DNA of 64,000 nt from Actinoplanes sp. DH11. Its GTDB lineage: Bacteria; Actinomycetota; Actinomycetes; Mycobacteriales; Micromonosporaceae. A program made the translations under genes and the position numbers. The DNA is taken from contig NZ_JAHWGU010000019.1 in the NCBI RefSeq assembly GCF_020873875.1, positions 117,844 through 181,843 of the forward strand. Direction: 5' to 3'. The notes below the pieces were generated by a model. The model did not search any database and was not told the DNA's origin. It was given only the letters and a program-made list of their open reading frames with translations. The first letter of the stretch is position 1. Every line of letters starts with the position of its first letter. This document shows, one piece after another, positions 24,489 to 33,140 of the stretch.

Positions 24489-25220
24489 GTGCGGATCGCG
24501 CTTTTCGCCACGTGCCTGGCCGACACCCTCTTCCCGGAGGCGGCCAAGGCGACGGTGCTGCTGCTGGAGCGGCTCGGTCATGAGGTGGTGTTCCCGTCCG
24601 ACCAGACGTGCTGCGGGCAGATGCACGTCAACACCGGCTATCAGAAGGACGCGTTGCCGCTGGTCAAGCGGTACGTCACGGTGATGGCCCCCTACGACGT
24701 GATCGTGGCGCCGTCCGGCTCGTGTGTCGGGTCGATCCGCCATCAGCACGCGATGGTCGCGGCGAAGTACGGTGACGCGAGCCTCGCCGCCCGCGCCGAG
24801 GACGCCGCCGCCCGGACCTATGAATTGTCGGAATTGCTGATCGACGTGTTGAAGGTCGAGGACGTCGGCGCGTTCTACCCGCACCGGGTCACCTACCACC
24901 CGACGTGTCACAGCCTGCGGATGACCCGGGTCGGCGACAAGCCGTTGCGGCTGCTCCGGCAGGTGCGCGGCCTCGACCTGGTGGAGCTGCCGGCGGCCGA
25001 GCAGTGCTGCGGGTTCGGTGGCACGTTCGCGCTCAAGAACGCCGAGACCTCCACGGCCATGCTCGCCGACAAGATGACGAACGTCGTCGCCACCGGGGCG
25101 GACGTCTGCACGGCCGGGGACGCCTCCTGCCTGATGCACATCGGTGGTGGCCTGTCCCGGCTGCGCACCGGCGTGCGTACCGTCCACCTGGCCGAGATCC
25201 TCGCCTCGACGGAGTCCTAG
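24489..25220 (+). CDS. lutA: L-lactate oxidation complex subunit LutA (Fe-S, CCG domain)
   Basis: 243 residues with two cysteine-rich CCG-type motifs, QTCCGQMH and EQCCGFGGTF, and SGSCVGSIRHQH, as in LutA/YkgE/LldE proteins that carry Fe-S clusters in the lactate dehydrogenase complex LutABC. GTG start three bases after the rhamnulokinase stop with AGGGAGGTGACAG as ribosome site. In this operon it would oxidise the lactate made from rhamnose. Confidence 0.94.
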   Translation: MRIALFATCLADTLFPEAAKATVLLLERLGHEVVFPSDQTCCGQMHVNTGYQKDALPLVKRYVTVMAPYDVIVAPSGSCVGSIRHQHAMVAAKYGDASLAARAEDAAARTYELSELLIDVLKVEDVGAFYPHRVTYHPTCHSLRMTRVGDKPLRLLRQVRGLDLVELPAAEQCCGFGGTFALKNAETSTAMLADKMTNVVATGADVCTAGDASCLMHIGGGLSRLRTGVRTVHLAEILASTES

Positions 25221-26648
25221 ATGACCACCTTTCTCGGCATGCCGGCGACCGCTCCCCGCGGCGTCGGGAACCTGCGCGGCGAGCAGACCTTCCCGGCGGC
25301 CGCGCACGACGCCCTGGCCGACTCGCAGCTGCGCCGCAACCTGCGGCACGCCACCACCACGATCCGCGGCAAGTCCGGCAAGGTGATCGCGGAGCTGCCG
25401 GACTGGCAGCCCCTGCGCGACGCCGGGTCGGCGATCAAGACCGATGTCCTGGCCCGCCTCCCGGAGCTGCTGGAACAGCTCGAGGAACGGGTGACGGCGG
25501 CGGGCGGTGTGGTGCACTGGGCGGCCGACGCCAACGAGGCGAACGCGATCGTCACCCGGCTGGTCCGGGAGACCGGCTCCGACCGGGTCATCAAGGTCAA
25601 GTCGATGGCGACCCAGGAGATCGGCCTCAACGAGGCCCTGGAGGAGGCCGGGATCGCGGCGGTCGAGACCGACCTCGCCGAACTGATCGTGCAGCTGGGC
25701 CACGACAAGCCCAGCCACATCCTGGTGCCGGCCATCCACCGCAACCGGGCCGAGATCCGGGAGATCTTCCTGCGCGAGATGCCCGGCGTCGACCCGGCGC
25801 TGACCGACGACCCGCCGGTGCTGGCCGCGGCGGCCCGGCGGTACCTGCGGGAGACGTTTCTGTCGACGACGGTGGCGATCAGCGGGGCCAACTTCGCGAT
25901 CGCCGACACGGGCACCCTCGCGGTCGTCGAGTCCGAGGGCAACGGCCGGATGTGCCTGACCCTGCCCGACACCCTGATCACCGTGATGGGCATCGAGAAG
26001 GTGCTGCCGACCTGGCAGGACCTGGAGGTGTTCCTGCAACTGCTGCCGCGGGCGTCGACGGGGGAGCGGATGAACCCGTACACGACGATGTGGACCGGTG
26101 TGACGCCCGGCGACGGCCCGCAGAACTTCCACCTGGTGCTGCTCGACAACGGCCGCAGCGCGGTGCTGTCGGACCCGGCCGGGCGGTCGGCGCTGCACTG
26201 CATCAGGTGCTCGGCGTGCCTCAACGTGTGCCCGGTCTACGAGCGCGCGGGCGGGCACGCGTACGGCTCGGTCTATCCCGGCCCGATCGGCGCGGTGCTC
26301 TCGCCGCAGCTCACCGGCATCGCCGACAACGCGTCCCTGCCCTACGCGTCGTCCCTCTGCGGCGCCTGCTTCGACGCCTGCCCGGTGAAGATCGACATCC
26401 CGTCGCTGCTGGTGCACCTGCGCAACGAGGCACCACACCCGCGGGGCGAGCGCGCGGCGATGGCGGCGGCGGCGCGGATCATGGACAGACCCAGGGTGTA
26501 CGCGGCCGCGCAGCGCGCCGCCAAACTCGCCCGGATCGCCGGGCGCCGTGGCCGGGGACTGCCGCCACCGCTGTCCGGGTGGACCGCCGGCCGGGATCTG
26601 CCCGAGTTCCCCGAGCAGACCTTCCGGGATTGGTGGGCGTCACGATGA
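25221..26648 (+). CDS. lutB: L-lactate oxidation complex subunit LutB (ferredoxin-type)
   Basis: 475 residues: N-terminal LUD domain (~60-290; ISGANFAIADTGTLAVVESEG) and two 4Fe-4S motifs, CIRCSACLNVCPVY (~327) and CGACFDACPVKIDIP (~379), followed by a C-terminal tail typical of LutB/LldF (LPEFPEQTFRDWW). Starts directly at the base after the LutA stop. Passes electrons from lactate to the quinone pool with LutA and LutC. Confidence 0.95.
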   Translation: MTTFLGMPATAPRGVGNLRGEQTFPAAAHDALADSQLRRNLRHATTTIRGKSGKVIAELPDWQPLRDAGSAIKTDVLARLPELLEQLEERVTAAGGVVHWAADANEANAIVTRLVRETGSDRVIKVKSMATQEIGLNEALEEAGIAAVETDLAELIVQLGHDKPSHILVPAIHRNRAEIREIFLREMPGVDPALTDDPPVLAAAARRYLRETFLSTTVAISGANFAIADTGTLAVVESEGNGRMCLTLPDTLITVMGIEKVLPTWQDLEVFLQLLPRASTGERMNPYTTMWTGVTPGDGPQNFHLVLLDNGRSAVLSDPAGRSALHCIRCSACLNVCPVYERAGGHAYGSVYPGPIGAVLSPQLTGIADNASLPYASSLCGACFDACPVKIDIPSLLVHLRNEAPHPRGERAAMAAAARIMDRPRVYAAAQRAAKLARIAGRRGRGLPPPLSGWTAGRDLPEFPEQTFRDWWASR

Positions 26649-27235
26649 GTTCCAAGGACCTGATCCTGGGCCGGGTGCGGGCCGCCCTGCGTGACGCGCC
26701 GGTCGCGCCCCCGGTGCCCCGGGAGTACCGCCCGGCCGGGCGACCGGCCTCGCTGGACGTGCTCGTCGACCGGCTTCTGGACTACAAGGCCGAAGTGCAC
26801 CGGGTCCGCCAGGACGAGATCGCGACGACCGTGGCGGGCCTGGTGGACGGGGCGGTGATCGTACCCCCGGGTCTGCCGCGAGCTTGGCGCCCGGCCGCCG
26901 CCGTGCCCGACGACGGCCTCGCCCCGGACCGGATCGCCGCGGCTGCCGCCGTGCTCACCGCCGCGGCCGTGGCCGTTGCCGAGACCGGCACCATCGTCCT
27001 GGACGCCGCCCCCGACCAGGGCCGGCGCATCATCACCCTGCTCCCCGATGTGCACTTCTGCGTGCTGCGCCCCGCGCAGGTGGTGGCCGCCGTGCCGGAC
27101 GCGGTGGCCCGGCTCGACCCGCGGCGGCCGCTCACCTGGATCAGCGGTCCCTCCGCGACGAGTGACATCGAACTGAACCGGGTCGAGGGCGTGCACGGCC
27201 CCCGCCACCTGCACGTGCTGCTGCTCGACGAGTGA
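26645..27235 (+). CDS. lutC: L-lactate oxidation complex subunit LutC (LUD domain)
   Basis: 196 residues: SSKDLILGRVRAAL start, AVAETGTIVLDAAPDQGRR and the terminal ISGPSATSDIELNRVEGVHGP signature of LutC/YkgG proteins (DUF162). ATG overlaps the LutB stop (ATGA). Last gene of the operon; no clear hairpin terminator follows before the next gene, 78 bases on. Confidence 0.94.
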   Translation: MSSKDLILGRVRAALRDAPVAPPVPREYRPAGRPASLDVLVDRLLDYKAEVHRVRQDEIATTVAGLVDGAVIVPPGLPRAWRPAAAVPDDGLAPDRIAAAAAVLTAAAVAVAETGTIVLDAAPDQGRRIITLLPDVHFCVLRPAQVVAAVPDAVARLDPRRPLTWISGPSATSDIELNRVEGVHGPRHLHVLLLDE

Positions 27236-27300
27236 CGACGGTCGCCGCGCGGGCCGTTCCCCGATGACCGGTCCGGGTCCGGTCGAGCGCCGCCGCGGCA

Positions 27301-27306
27301 TAGGGT
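27301..27306 (+). promoter_or_regulatory. -10 box of a leaderless promoter
   Basis: TAGGGT seven bases before the ATG of the dehydrogenase at 27314. Confidence 0.45.
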
Positions 27307-27313
27307 GATCTTC

Positions 27314-28312
27314 ATGAAGATGCTGGCGGGACGGTTGCACCTGGCGGAACGGTCGCTCCGGATGGAGAGCGTCGACGTGCCGGAGCCGGGGCCGGACGAA
27401 GTGCTGGTCAAAGTGGCCGCGGCGGGCGTGTGTCTCTCCGATGTGCACCTCATCGAGGGTGGCCTGACGCCGCGGCTGCTCGACGGGGATGTGGTCACGC
27501 TCGGACACGAGACGGCCGGGGCCGTGGACCGGCTGGGTCCGCGGGTGGAGGGCTGGCAGCCGGGGGACCGGGTGCTGTTGCAGGCCGGGCAGCGTGACCG
27601 GCGCGGGACCGTCTACACGCGCGGGGTCGACTACGACGGCGGCTGGGCGGAGTACGCCGTGGCCCGCGCCGACACGCTCGTCGCGATCCCGGACGACCTG
27701 CCGTTCGAGCAGGCCTGCATCATCCCGGACGCGGTGTCCACGCCGTGGGCCGCGATCACCGCCACCGCGCAGGTCCGGGCCGGTGACGCGGTGGCGGTCT
27801 GGGGCGCCGGCGGGCTCGGGGCGCACGCGGTGCAACTGCTGCGGCTGATCGGGGCGGCCCCGGTGATCGCGGTGGACCCGCTGGCACCGGCCCGGGAACG
27901 GGCACTGGCACTGGGCGCCGACATCGCGCTGGACCCGTCCGAGGCGGCGACGATCCGGGACCTCACCGGCGGCGGGCTGGCCGTCGCGTTCGACTTCGCC
28001 GGGGTGCCGGCGGTCCGCGAGCAGGCGCTGACCGTGCTCGGCCGGGGCGGGAAGCTGATCCTGGCCGGGATCGCCGGCCAGCCCGTGACGATCAGTTCGG
28101 ACAGCTTCTTCAACTATCTGAAGCTCAGCATCCACGGGCACTACGGCTCGGACGCCGAGCACGTGGCGGAACTGGTCCGGCTGGCCGGGCAGAAGCGCCT
28201 CGACCTGGCCGCCTCGGTGAGCGACGTGCTGCCGCTTGCCGAGGCGCCGGCCGCGGTGGAACGGTTGCAGCGCAAGGAGGGCAACCCGATCCGCCTGATC
28301 CTGCGTCCGTGA
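27314..28312 (+). CDS. medium-chain zinc-type alcohol dehydrogenase lacking the structural-zinc loop
   Basis: 332 residues. Catalytic-zinc motifs GVCLSDVHLIEGG and LGHETAGAVDRLG, Rossmann motif AVWGAGGLGAHAVQLLRLIGA, and the C-terminal GRGGKLILAGIAG are those of zinc alcohol dehydrogenases. The structural-zinc lobe, normally four cysteines, is replaced by QAGQRDRRGTVYTRGVDYDGG, so the structural zinc is absent. It starts at the ATG seven bases after TAGGGT and probably has its own promoter; a role beside the rhamnose operon (for example a sugar alcohol or aldehyde) is possible but unsupported. Confidence 0.9.
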   Translation: MKMLAGRLHLAERSLRMESVDVPEPGPDEVLVKVAAAGVCLSDVHLIEGGLTPRLLDGDVVTLGHETAGAVDRLGPRVEGWQPGDRVLLQAGQRDRRGTVYTRGVDYDGGWAEYAVARADTLVAIPDDLPFEQACIIPDAVSTPWAAITATAQVRAGDAVAVWGAGGLGAHAVQLLRLIGAAPVIAVDPLAPARERALALGADIALDPSEAATIRDLTGGGLAVAFDFAGVPAVREQALTVLGRGGKLILAGIAGQPVTISSDSFFNYLKLSIHGHYGSDAEHVAELVRLAGQKRLDLAASVSDVLPLAEAPAAVERLQRKEGNPIRLILRP

Positions 28313-28399
28313 CGCCGCGAAATTCTTTTCCCGCGGCGGTCCTTTTCCGGCGGACCCGTTCGTAGTGAGGTCGAAGCCGTCACAGATGGGAGTTCGACC

Positions 28400-28747
28400 A
28401 TGAAGTACATGCTGCTGATCCACGCCGGTGCCGTCGACGAGCAGGGCGGGGCCGCCGGGTGCGAGCCGGCGGACTGGATGGCGTACGACAAGCAGGTCCA
28501 GGAGGCCGGCATCCTGGTCGCCGGCGAGTCGCTGGCCGACCTGGTCACCGCCACGACCGTGCGGGTCGCGGCGGACGGCACGCGGACCGTGACCGACGGG
28601 CCGTTCGCCGAGACCCGGGAGGTGCTGGGCGGGTTCTACGTGATCGACGTGCCCGACCTCGACGCGGCCCTGGACTGGGCGGCCCGCTGCCCGGGCGCCC
28701 GGGACGGTTCCGTGGTGGTCCGCCCGGTCGCCGATTTCGGGGCGTGA
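28400..28747 (+). CDS. YciI/DGPF-domain protein paired with ECF42 sigma factor
   Basis: 115 residues: MKYMLLIHAG start, the conserved VTDGPFAETREVLGGFYVIDVPDLDAALDWAARCPGA segment (read here in its two halves TDGPFAETREVLGG and DLDAALDWAA). DGPF proteins are the standard partners of ECF42 sigma factors, but their role in control is not settled. GGGAG ribosome site 6 bases before the ATG. Stop overlaps the sigma factor start (GTGA). Confidence 0.93.
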   Translation: MKYMLLIHAGAVDEQGGAAGCEPADWMAYDKQVQEAGILVAGESLADLVTATTVRVAADGTRTVTDGPFAETREVLGGFYVIDVPDLDAALDWAARCPGARDGSVVVRPVADFGA

Positions 28748-29970
28748 TCCCCGGGCAAGCCGTGGAGGCCGTGTTCCGCGAGGAGCACGGCCGCCTCCTC
28801 GCGGCACTCGTGCGCCGCTTCGGCGACCTCGACCTGGCCGAGGAGGTCACGTCGGAGGCGATCGAGACGGCCCTGTCCCGCTGGCCCGTGGATGGCGTGC
28901 CACCGAACCCGGGTGCGTGGCTGATGACCACCGCGCGGCGCAAGGCCGTGGACCGGCTGCGCCGCGACGCGGCCCTCGCCGCCCGGCTCGCGGTCCTCCA
29001 GGTGGAGGCGGACCGGGCCGGTCCGGCGCCGGCCACCGACGAGTTCCCGGACGACCGGCTCCAGCTCTTCTTCACCTGCGCGCACCCGGCCCTGGCCGCC
29101 GAGGACCGGATCGCGCTCACCCTGCGCTGCCTGGGCGGACTCAGCACCCCCGAGGTCGCGCGGGCCTTCCTGGTGCCGACACAGACGATGGCGAAACGGA
29201 TCACCCGCGCCAAGCACCGGATCCGTGCGGCGCGCATCCCGTTCCGCGTGCCCGGCCCCGACGAGCTACCGCATCGGCTCCCGGTGGTCCTCCAGGCGAT
29301 CTACTCGATCTTCACGGAGGGGTATGCCGCCAAACGCACCGACCTCACCGGGGAGGCCATCAGGCTGGCCCGCATCCTGCGCCGGCTGATGCCCGCCGAC
29401 CGCGAGGTGGCCGGGTTGCTGGCGCTGATGCTGCTCACCCACGCCCGGCGCTGGCCCGCACCGGACGCGGCCGGCGACGGTGCTGGGCCGGCGGGCGCGG
29501 CGGACGGGGGTGCGGCGCTGGTGGGTGCGGCGGAGGAGGGCGCGGCGCTGGTGGTCGTGGCGCTGACCGGCGGGGCGGCCGGGTTCTACGGTGTGCAGGC
29601 CGCGATCGCCGCGCTGCACGCCGAGGCGCCGGACCCGGAGAGCGCCGACTGGCCGCAGATCGTGGCGCTCTACGACGTGCTGCTGAGCATCGCCCCGTCG
29701 CCGGTGATCGCGGTGAACCGGGCGGCGGCGGTCGCCATGCGCGATGGCCCGGAGGCCGGGCTCGCCCTGCTCGACGCGCTGGCGGGGGAGCCTCTGCTGC
29801 GCGGCTATGGCCCGTACACCTCCGCTCGTGCCGACCTGCTCAGCCGCCTCGGCCGTCGCGGCGAAGCCGAGGAGGCCTACCGCGCGGCGCTGCGCCAAGC
29901 CGGCACCGACGCGGAGCGCGCGTTCCTCCGCGACCGGATCGACCGGATCGACGGGATCGACCGGCTCTGA
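28744..29970 (+). CDS. ECF42-type RNA polymerase sigma factor with C-terminal TPR-like domain
   Basis: 408 residues. Region 2 at ~8-75 (VFREEHGRLLAALVRRFGDLDLAEEVTSEA, AWLMTTARRKAVDRLRR) and region 4 at ~112-165 (RIALTLRCLGGLSTPEVARAFLV, QTMAKRITRAKHRIR) are clear. The ~200-residue C-terminal extension (IYSIFTEGYAAKRTDLTGEAIRLARILRRL onward) is the helical domain typical of ECF42 and takes the place of an anti-sigma factor. A Gly/Ala-rich stretch of ~35 residues (~240-275) stands where these proteins usually have a conserved Asp/Arg/Trp segment. Controls its own DGPF-sigma operon in related cases. Confidence 0.92.
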   Translation: MIPGQAVEAVFREEHGRLLAALVRRFGDLDLAEEVTSEAIETALSRWPVDGVPPNPGAWLMTTARRKAVDRLRRDAALAARLAVLQVEADRAGPAPATDEFPDDRLQLFFTCAHPALAAEDRIALTLRCLGGLSTPEVARAFLVPTQTMAKRITRAKHRIRAARIPFRVPGPDELPHRLPVVLQAIYSIFTEGYAAKRTDLTGEAIRLARILRRLMPADREVAGLLALMLLTHARRWPAPDAAGDGAGPAGAADGGAALVGAAEEGAALVVVALTGGAAGFYGVQAAIAALHAEAPDPESADWPQIVALYDVLLSIAPSPVIAVNRAAAVAMRDGPEAGLALLDALAGEPLLRGYGPYTSARADLLSRLGRRGEAEEAYRAALRQAGTDAERAFLRDRIDRIDGIDRL

Positions 29971-29997
29971 CCCGGTTTCCGCTTCTGGCCCGCGAGG

Positions 29998-32280
29998 TCA
30001 GCCGGTGCGGACCAGTTCCCGTGAGAGGCCGGCCATCGTGTCGCTCACCTCGCGGGCCTGCTGGTGCAGGTCGCGCAGCAGGTCGGCGGAGCCCTCGGGG
30101 TGCCGGTGGGCGCGGATCTCCAGATCCGCGCAGATGGCGGCGAACCGGTTCGCGCCGAGAGTGGACGAGGAACCTTTCAGGCCGTGCGCGAGGCGGGCCA
30201 GGTTGCGGGCGTCGCCGGTGCTCGCGGCCTCGTCCATCCGGTCGAGCACGCCGGGCAGCCGGTCGGCGAAGTTGCCGAGGATCTCGGCGAGCCGTTCCCG
30301 GTCCTCCGGCACCATCTCGGCGATCGAGTCCACGCAGGCCCGGATGCTCGCCGACTCGTCGTCGGTGTCCGGGCCGGGCAGCGGGCCGATCCCGGCCAGC
30401 CGGACGTCGGCGTGGGCGGCGGCGCCGGCCAGCACGACGTCCAGGTCGGCCTCGATGATCGGCTTGGCCAGGAAGCCGTCCATGCCCGCCAGCTGGCTCG
30501 CCTTCCGGTCGTCGACCATGGCGTTGGCGGTCAGCGCGACGATCCGCGGCGTACCGTGCGGAGGCGGGTCGGCCCGGATGATGCGGGTGGCGTCGAGGCC
30601 GTCCAGGACCGGCATCTGCACGTCCATCAGCACCAGGTCGTACCGGGTCCGCAGCACCGCCTCCACCGCCGCCTCGCCGTCGCCGACCGTCTCGACCCGG
30701 TGGCCGCGCCGCTCCAGCAGGAGCTGAGCCACCCGCTGGTTGACCGGGTTGTCCTCGGCGACAAGCACCAGCAGCGACCGCCCGGCCCGCTCGGTGAGCG
30801 CCGGTGACTCGAACGGCTCGATGCCCGGGATGCCGGCGGACTCGACCGCGCCCAGCCGCAACGTCACGGCGAAGGTCGACCCGTGGCCGGGCTGGCTGTC
30901 CACGGTGATCCCGCCGTCCATCGCCTCGGCGAGCCGCTGGCTGATCACCAGGCCCAGACCGGTGCCGCCGTAGCTGCGGGCCGTCGACGCGTCCACCTGA
31001 CTGAACGGCAGGAAGAGCCGGTGCAGCCGGTCCGCGGGGATCCCGATGCCGGTGTCCCGCACGGCGAGCCGGACCGCCACCCGCCCGCTCTGCGCGGCCG
31101 CCAGGTCCGGCGCCACCGACACCGCCACGGTGACCGCGCCGTGCTCGGTGAACTTGACGGCGTTGCCGAGCAGGTTGACCAGAATCTGCCGGATCCGCGC
31201 CTCGTCACCGGCCACCGTCTCCGGGCAGTCCGGTGCGAAGTGGCTCGACAGGTGCAGGCCCTTCGCGTCGGCGGTGAGCGCCACCAGGTTCATCGCCTGT
31301 TGCACGCAGGCACGCAGCCGGAACGGCTTCTCGTCCAGGCTCAGCTCGCCCGCCTCGATCTTGGAGAAGTCCAGCACGTCGTTGATGATCACGAGCAGCG
31401 AGGCGCCGCTCGCGTGCACCGTCTCCACCAGCTCCCGCTGGCGCTCGTCCAGCTCGGTCTCCTTCAGCAGGCCGGTCATGCCGATCACGGCGTTCATCGG
31501 GGTACGGATCTCGTGGCTCATCGTCGCCAGGAACGCCGACTTGGCCGCGGTCGCCGCGACCGCCTCGTCGCGGGCGGCGAGGATCGCGCCCATCGACGCG
31601 TTGACCGCCTGCGCCATCTGCGCCAGCTCGCGCGGCGACGACACCTCGGCCCGCCGGGTCAGATCGCCCTCGGCCACCCGCTGCGCCGCCGCTGTCACCT
31701 GCCCCGCCGGCCCGGTGATCCGCCGGGTGATCCACCTGGCGCAGAGCGCCACCAGTGCGGCCGTCGCCACCACGAACCACAGAATCAGCCAGCGCGTGTT
31801 CTGGGCGCTCGCCCGGCTGTCCGCGAGCTTGCCGGCCAGCCGCGCCTCCTCGTGCTGGTGCATCTGGCTGACCAGCGGGAACACTTGGCTCACGTCGACG
31901 TTCCCGCCGGCCGTCCAGCCGTCCACCCGCTCCTGGATCCGGCCCGTCAGCGCCTGGTGCGTCGCATCGTCCGCCGACGCGGCACGCACCTCGCCCAGCC
32001 GCCGGTCCACCGTCGCCCGGCTCACCCGGAACGCCTCCGCCCAGCGGGCGGTCGGCGCCGCCTGCAAGCTGCGCGACACCCGGTCCAGCGCGTGCATCGC
32101 GTCACCGAGCCCGCCGATCTGCCCGAGCAGCACGTGCGAATGCCGCATCGGGTCCTGGGTGGCCACCAGGCTGCCGATGCGGACGTAGGCGCTGATCCCG
32201 ACCACGGCGAGCGCGATCAGGGCCAGGGTGAAGCCGGCCGCCAGCATCCGGCCCACGGTCCAGCGGGACATGAGAATCAC
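29998..32280 (-). CDS. hybrid sensor histidine kinase (HAMP-HisKA-HATPase-REC-Hpt)
   Basis: 760 residues, a membrane-bound phosphorelay in one chain. Two membrane helices (~12-32 and ~168-186) bracket a helical extracellular sensor; HAMP ~187-240; phospho-accepting His ~256 in SHEIRTPMNAVIG; ATPase with NLLGNAVKFTEHG, DTGIGIP and GGTGLGLVIS; receiver domain with Asp ~553 in LVLMDVQMPVLDG; Hpt His ~699 in AHGLKGSSSTLG. Such BarA/ArcB-like kinases pass phosphate to a separate regulator. The divergent single-domain response regulator at 32552 is the obvious candidate. Confidence 0.95.
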   Translation of the reverse strand: MILMSRWTVGRMLAAGFTLALIALAVVGISAYVRIGSLVATQDPMRHSHVLLGQIGGLGDAMHALDRVSRSLQAAPTARWAEAFRVSRATVDRRLGEVRAASADDATHQALTGRIQERVDGWTAGGNVDVSQVFPLVSQMHQHEEARLAGKLADSRASAQNTRWLILWFVVATAALVALCARWITRRITGPAGQVTAAAQRVAEGDLTRRAEVSSPRELAQMAQAVNASMGAILAARDEAVAATAAKSAFLATMSHEIRTPMNAVIGMTGLLKETELDERQRELVETVHASGASLLVIINDVLDFSKIEAGELSLDEKPFRLRACVQQAMNLVALTADAKGLHLSSHFAPDCPETVAGDEARIRQILVNLLGNAVKFTEHGAVTVAVSVAPDLAAAQSGRVAVRLAVRDTGIGIPADRLHRLFLPFSQVDASTARSYGGTGLGLVISQRLAEAMDGGITVDSQPGHGSTFAVTLRLGAVESAGIPGIEPFESPALTERAGRSLLVLVAEDNPVNQRVAQLLLERRGHRVETVGDGEAAVEAVLRTRYDLVLMDVQMPVLDGLDATRIIRADPPPHGTPRIVALTANAMVDDRKASQLAGMDGFLAKPIIEADLDVVLAGAAAHADVRLAGIGPLPGPDTDDESASIRACVDSIAEMVPEDRERLAEILGNFADRLPGVLDRMDEAASTGDARNLARLAHGLKGSSSTLGANRFAAICADLEIRAHRHPEGSADLLRDLHQQAREVSDTMAGLSRELVRTG

Positions 32281-32551
32281 TCTAGGAGTTGGTTCGTGAC
32301 GGTTCGCCGCGTTCGGCCATCCGGGCGGCGAGCAGGTGCCGCCGGGCCCGGGCCTGATGCGCGGGCGGCGTCGGCTGCGGCGGGCCGTTGGGGATCCATC
32401 AGGCGGGGGAGAGAGCCGCCATCGCAGGGGCCTACCGCCGGCCTAGATCCCCGCGCCGGCCGCCCTTGCGCGGGCGTTCCGGCGGCCGCGGGCGCCGGCC
32501 TGCCGGGGTGAACGGGGCATCCGCGGCGCTGCACGTCGGTAGCCTGAAACG
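32281..32551. other. intergenic region between divergent two-component genes
   Basis: 271 bases with no gene or clear hairpin. TAGCCT at 32540-32545, six bases before the GTG of the response regulator, is the only signal recognised; GGCGTTCCGGCGGCCGCGGGCGCC-like GC-rich sequence precedes it. Confidence 0.4.
32540..32545 (+). promoter_or_regulatory. -10 box of a leaderless promoter
   Basis: TAGCCT six bases upstream of the GTG start of the response regulator. Confidence 0.5.
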
Positions 32552-32935
32552 GTGACATCGGTGCTGGTGGTCGACGACGACCCGACGGTCCTGCGCATCG
32601 TCGAGACCGTGCTGCGGTCCGGCGGGCTCGACGTGGACACCCGGACGACCGGCCCCGACGGCTTGCGCGCCGCCCACGAACGGCTTCCTGACTGCGCCGT
32701 GCTCGACGTCAGCATGCCGGGCATGACGGGCCTGGAGGTGTGCCGCGCGCTGCGTGACGACGCGGAGACCGCCGACGTCCCGATCCTGCTGCTCACCGGG
32801 CGCGGGCAGTGGCTGGACGTGGCGTCCGGCTTCGACGCGGGGGCCGACGACTACCTGGTGAAGCCGTTCACCGCGCAGGATCTGCTGACCCGGGTGGAGG
32901 CTCTGACGGCGCCCGGGGGTGATACGTACGAGTGA
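32552..32935 (+). CDS. single-domain response regulator
   Basis: 127 residues, a receiver domain alone: acidic pocket VVDDDP (~6-11), phosphorylated Asp in CAVLDVSMPGMTG (~50), Thr in ILLLTGRG and Lys in DYLVKPFTAQDL. No output domain follows, so it works through protein contacts or as a phosphate intermediate. Divergent from the hybrid kinase, which already has receiver and Hpt domains, so it is a plausible final target of that relay. Confidence 0.92.
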   Translation: MTSVLVVDDDPTVLRIVETVLRSGGLDVDTRTTGPDGLRAAHERLPDCAVLDVSMPGMTGLEVCRALRDDAETADVPILLLTGRGQWLDVASGFDAGADDYLVKPFTAQDLLTRVEALTAPGGDTYE

Positions 32936-32962
32936 ACGCAGGGTCCCGACGGTTTTGTCGAG

Positions 32963-33043
32963 GGTGTTGATCTGCTAGCGCTACGAAATCGCGGTTTTGA
33001 CCCCTTGATCACAGCGATTTCGCACCGCTGGCAGATCAACACC
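32963..33043 (-). repeat. dispersed palindromic element, copy C
   Basis: About 80 bp in the minus orientation. Arms GTGTTGATCTGCTAGCGCTA and GCTGGCAGATCAACAC with CGAAATCGC / GCGATTTCG inner stem; the two arms mismatch at about three positions here. The conserved flank (GGCGCCGGACG...) lies to the right, on the reverse strand, at about 33055-33075. Confidence 0.9.
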
Positions 33044-33140
33044 TCGGCAGGGCCGCGTCCGGCGCCGGTGAGGCCGGAACCGGGCACCGGGCCGCTGACG
33101 GCCATCAGCGAGGTCGCGGTCCTGGCCTTATGAGCGGCGA

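Noticed and set aside
24366..26438. 690-codon frame antisense to lutA and lutB
   Set aside because: Antisense shadow of two clearly conserved genes; no start signal or protein-like features.
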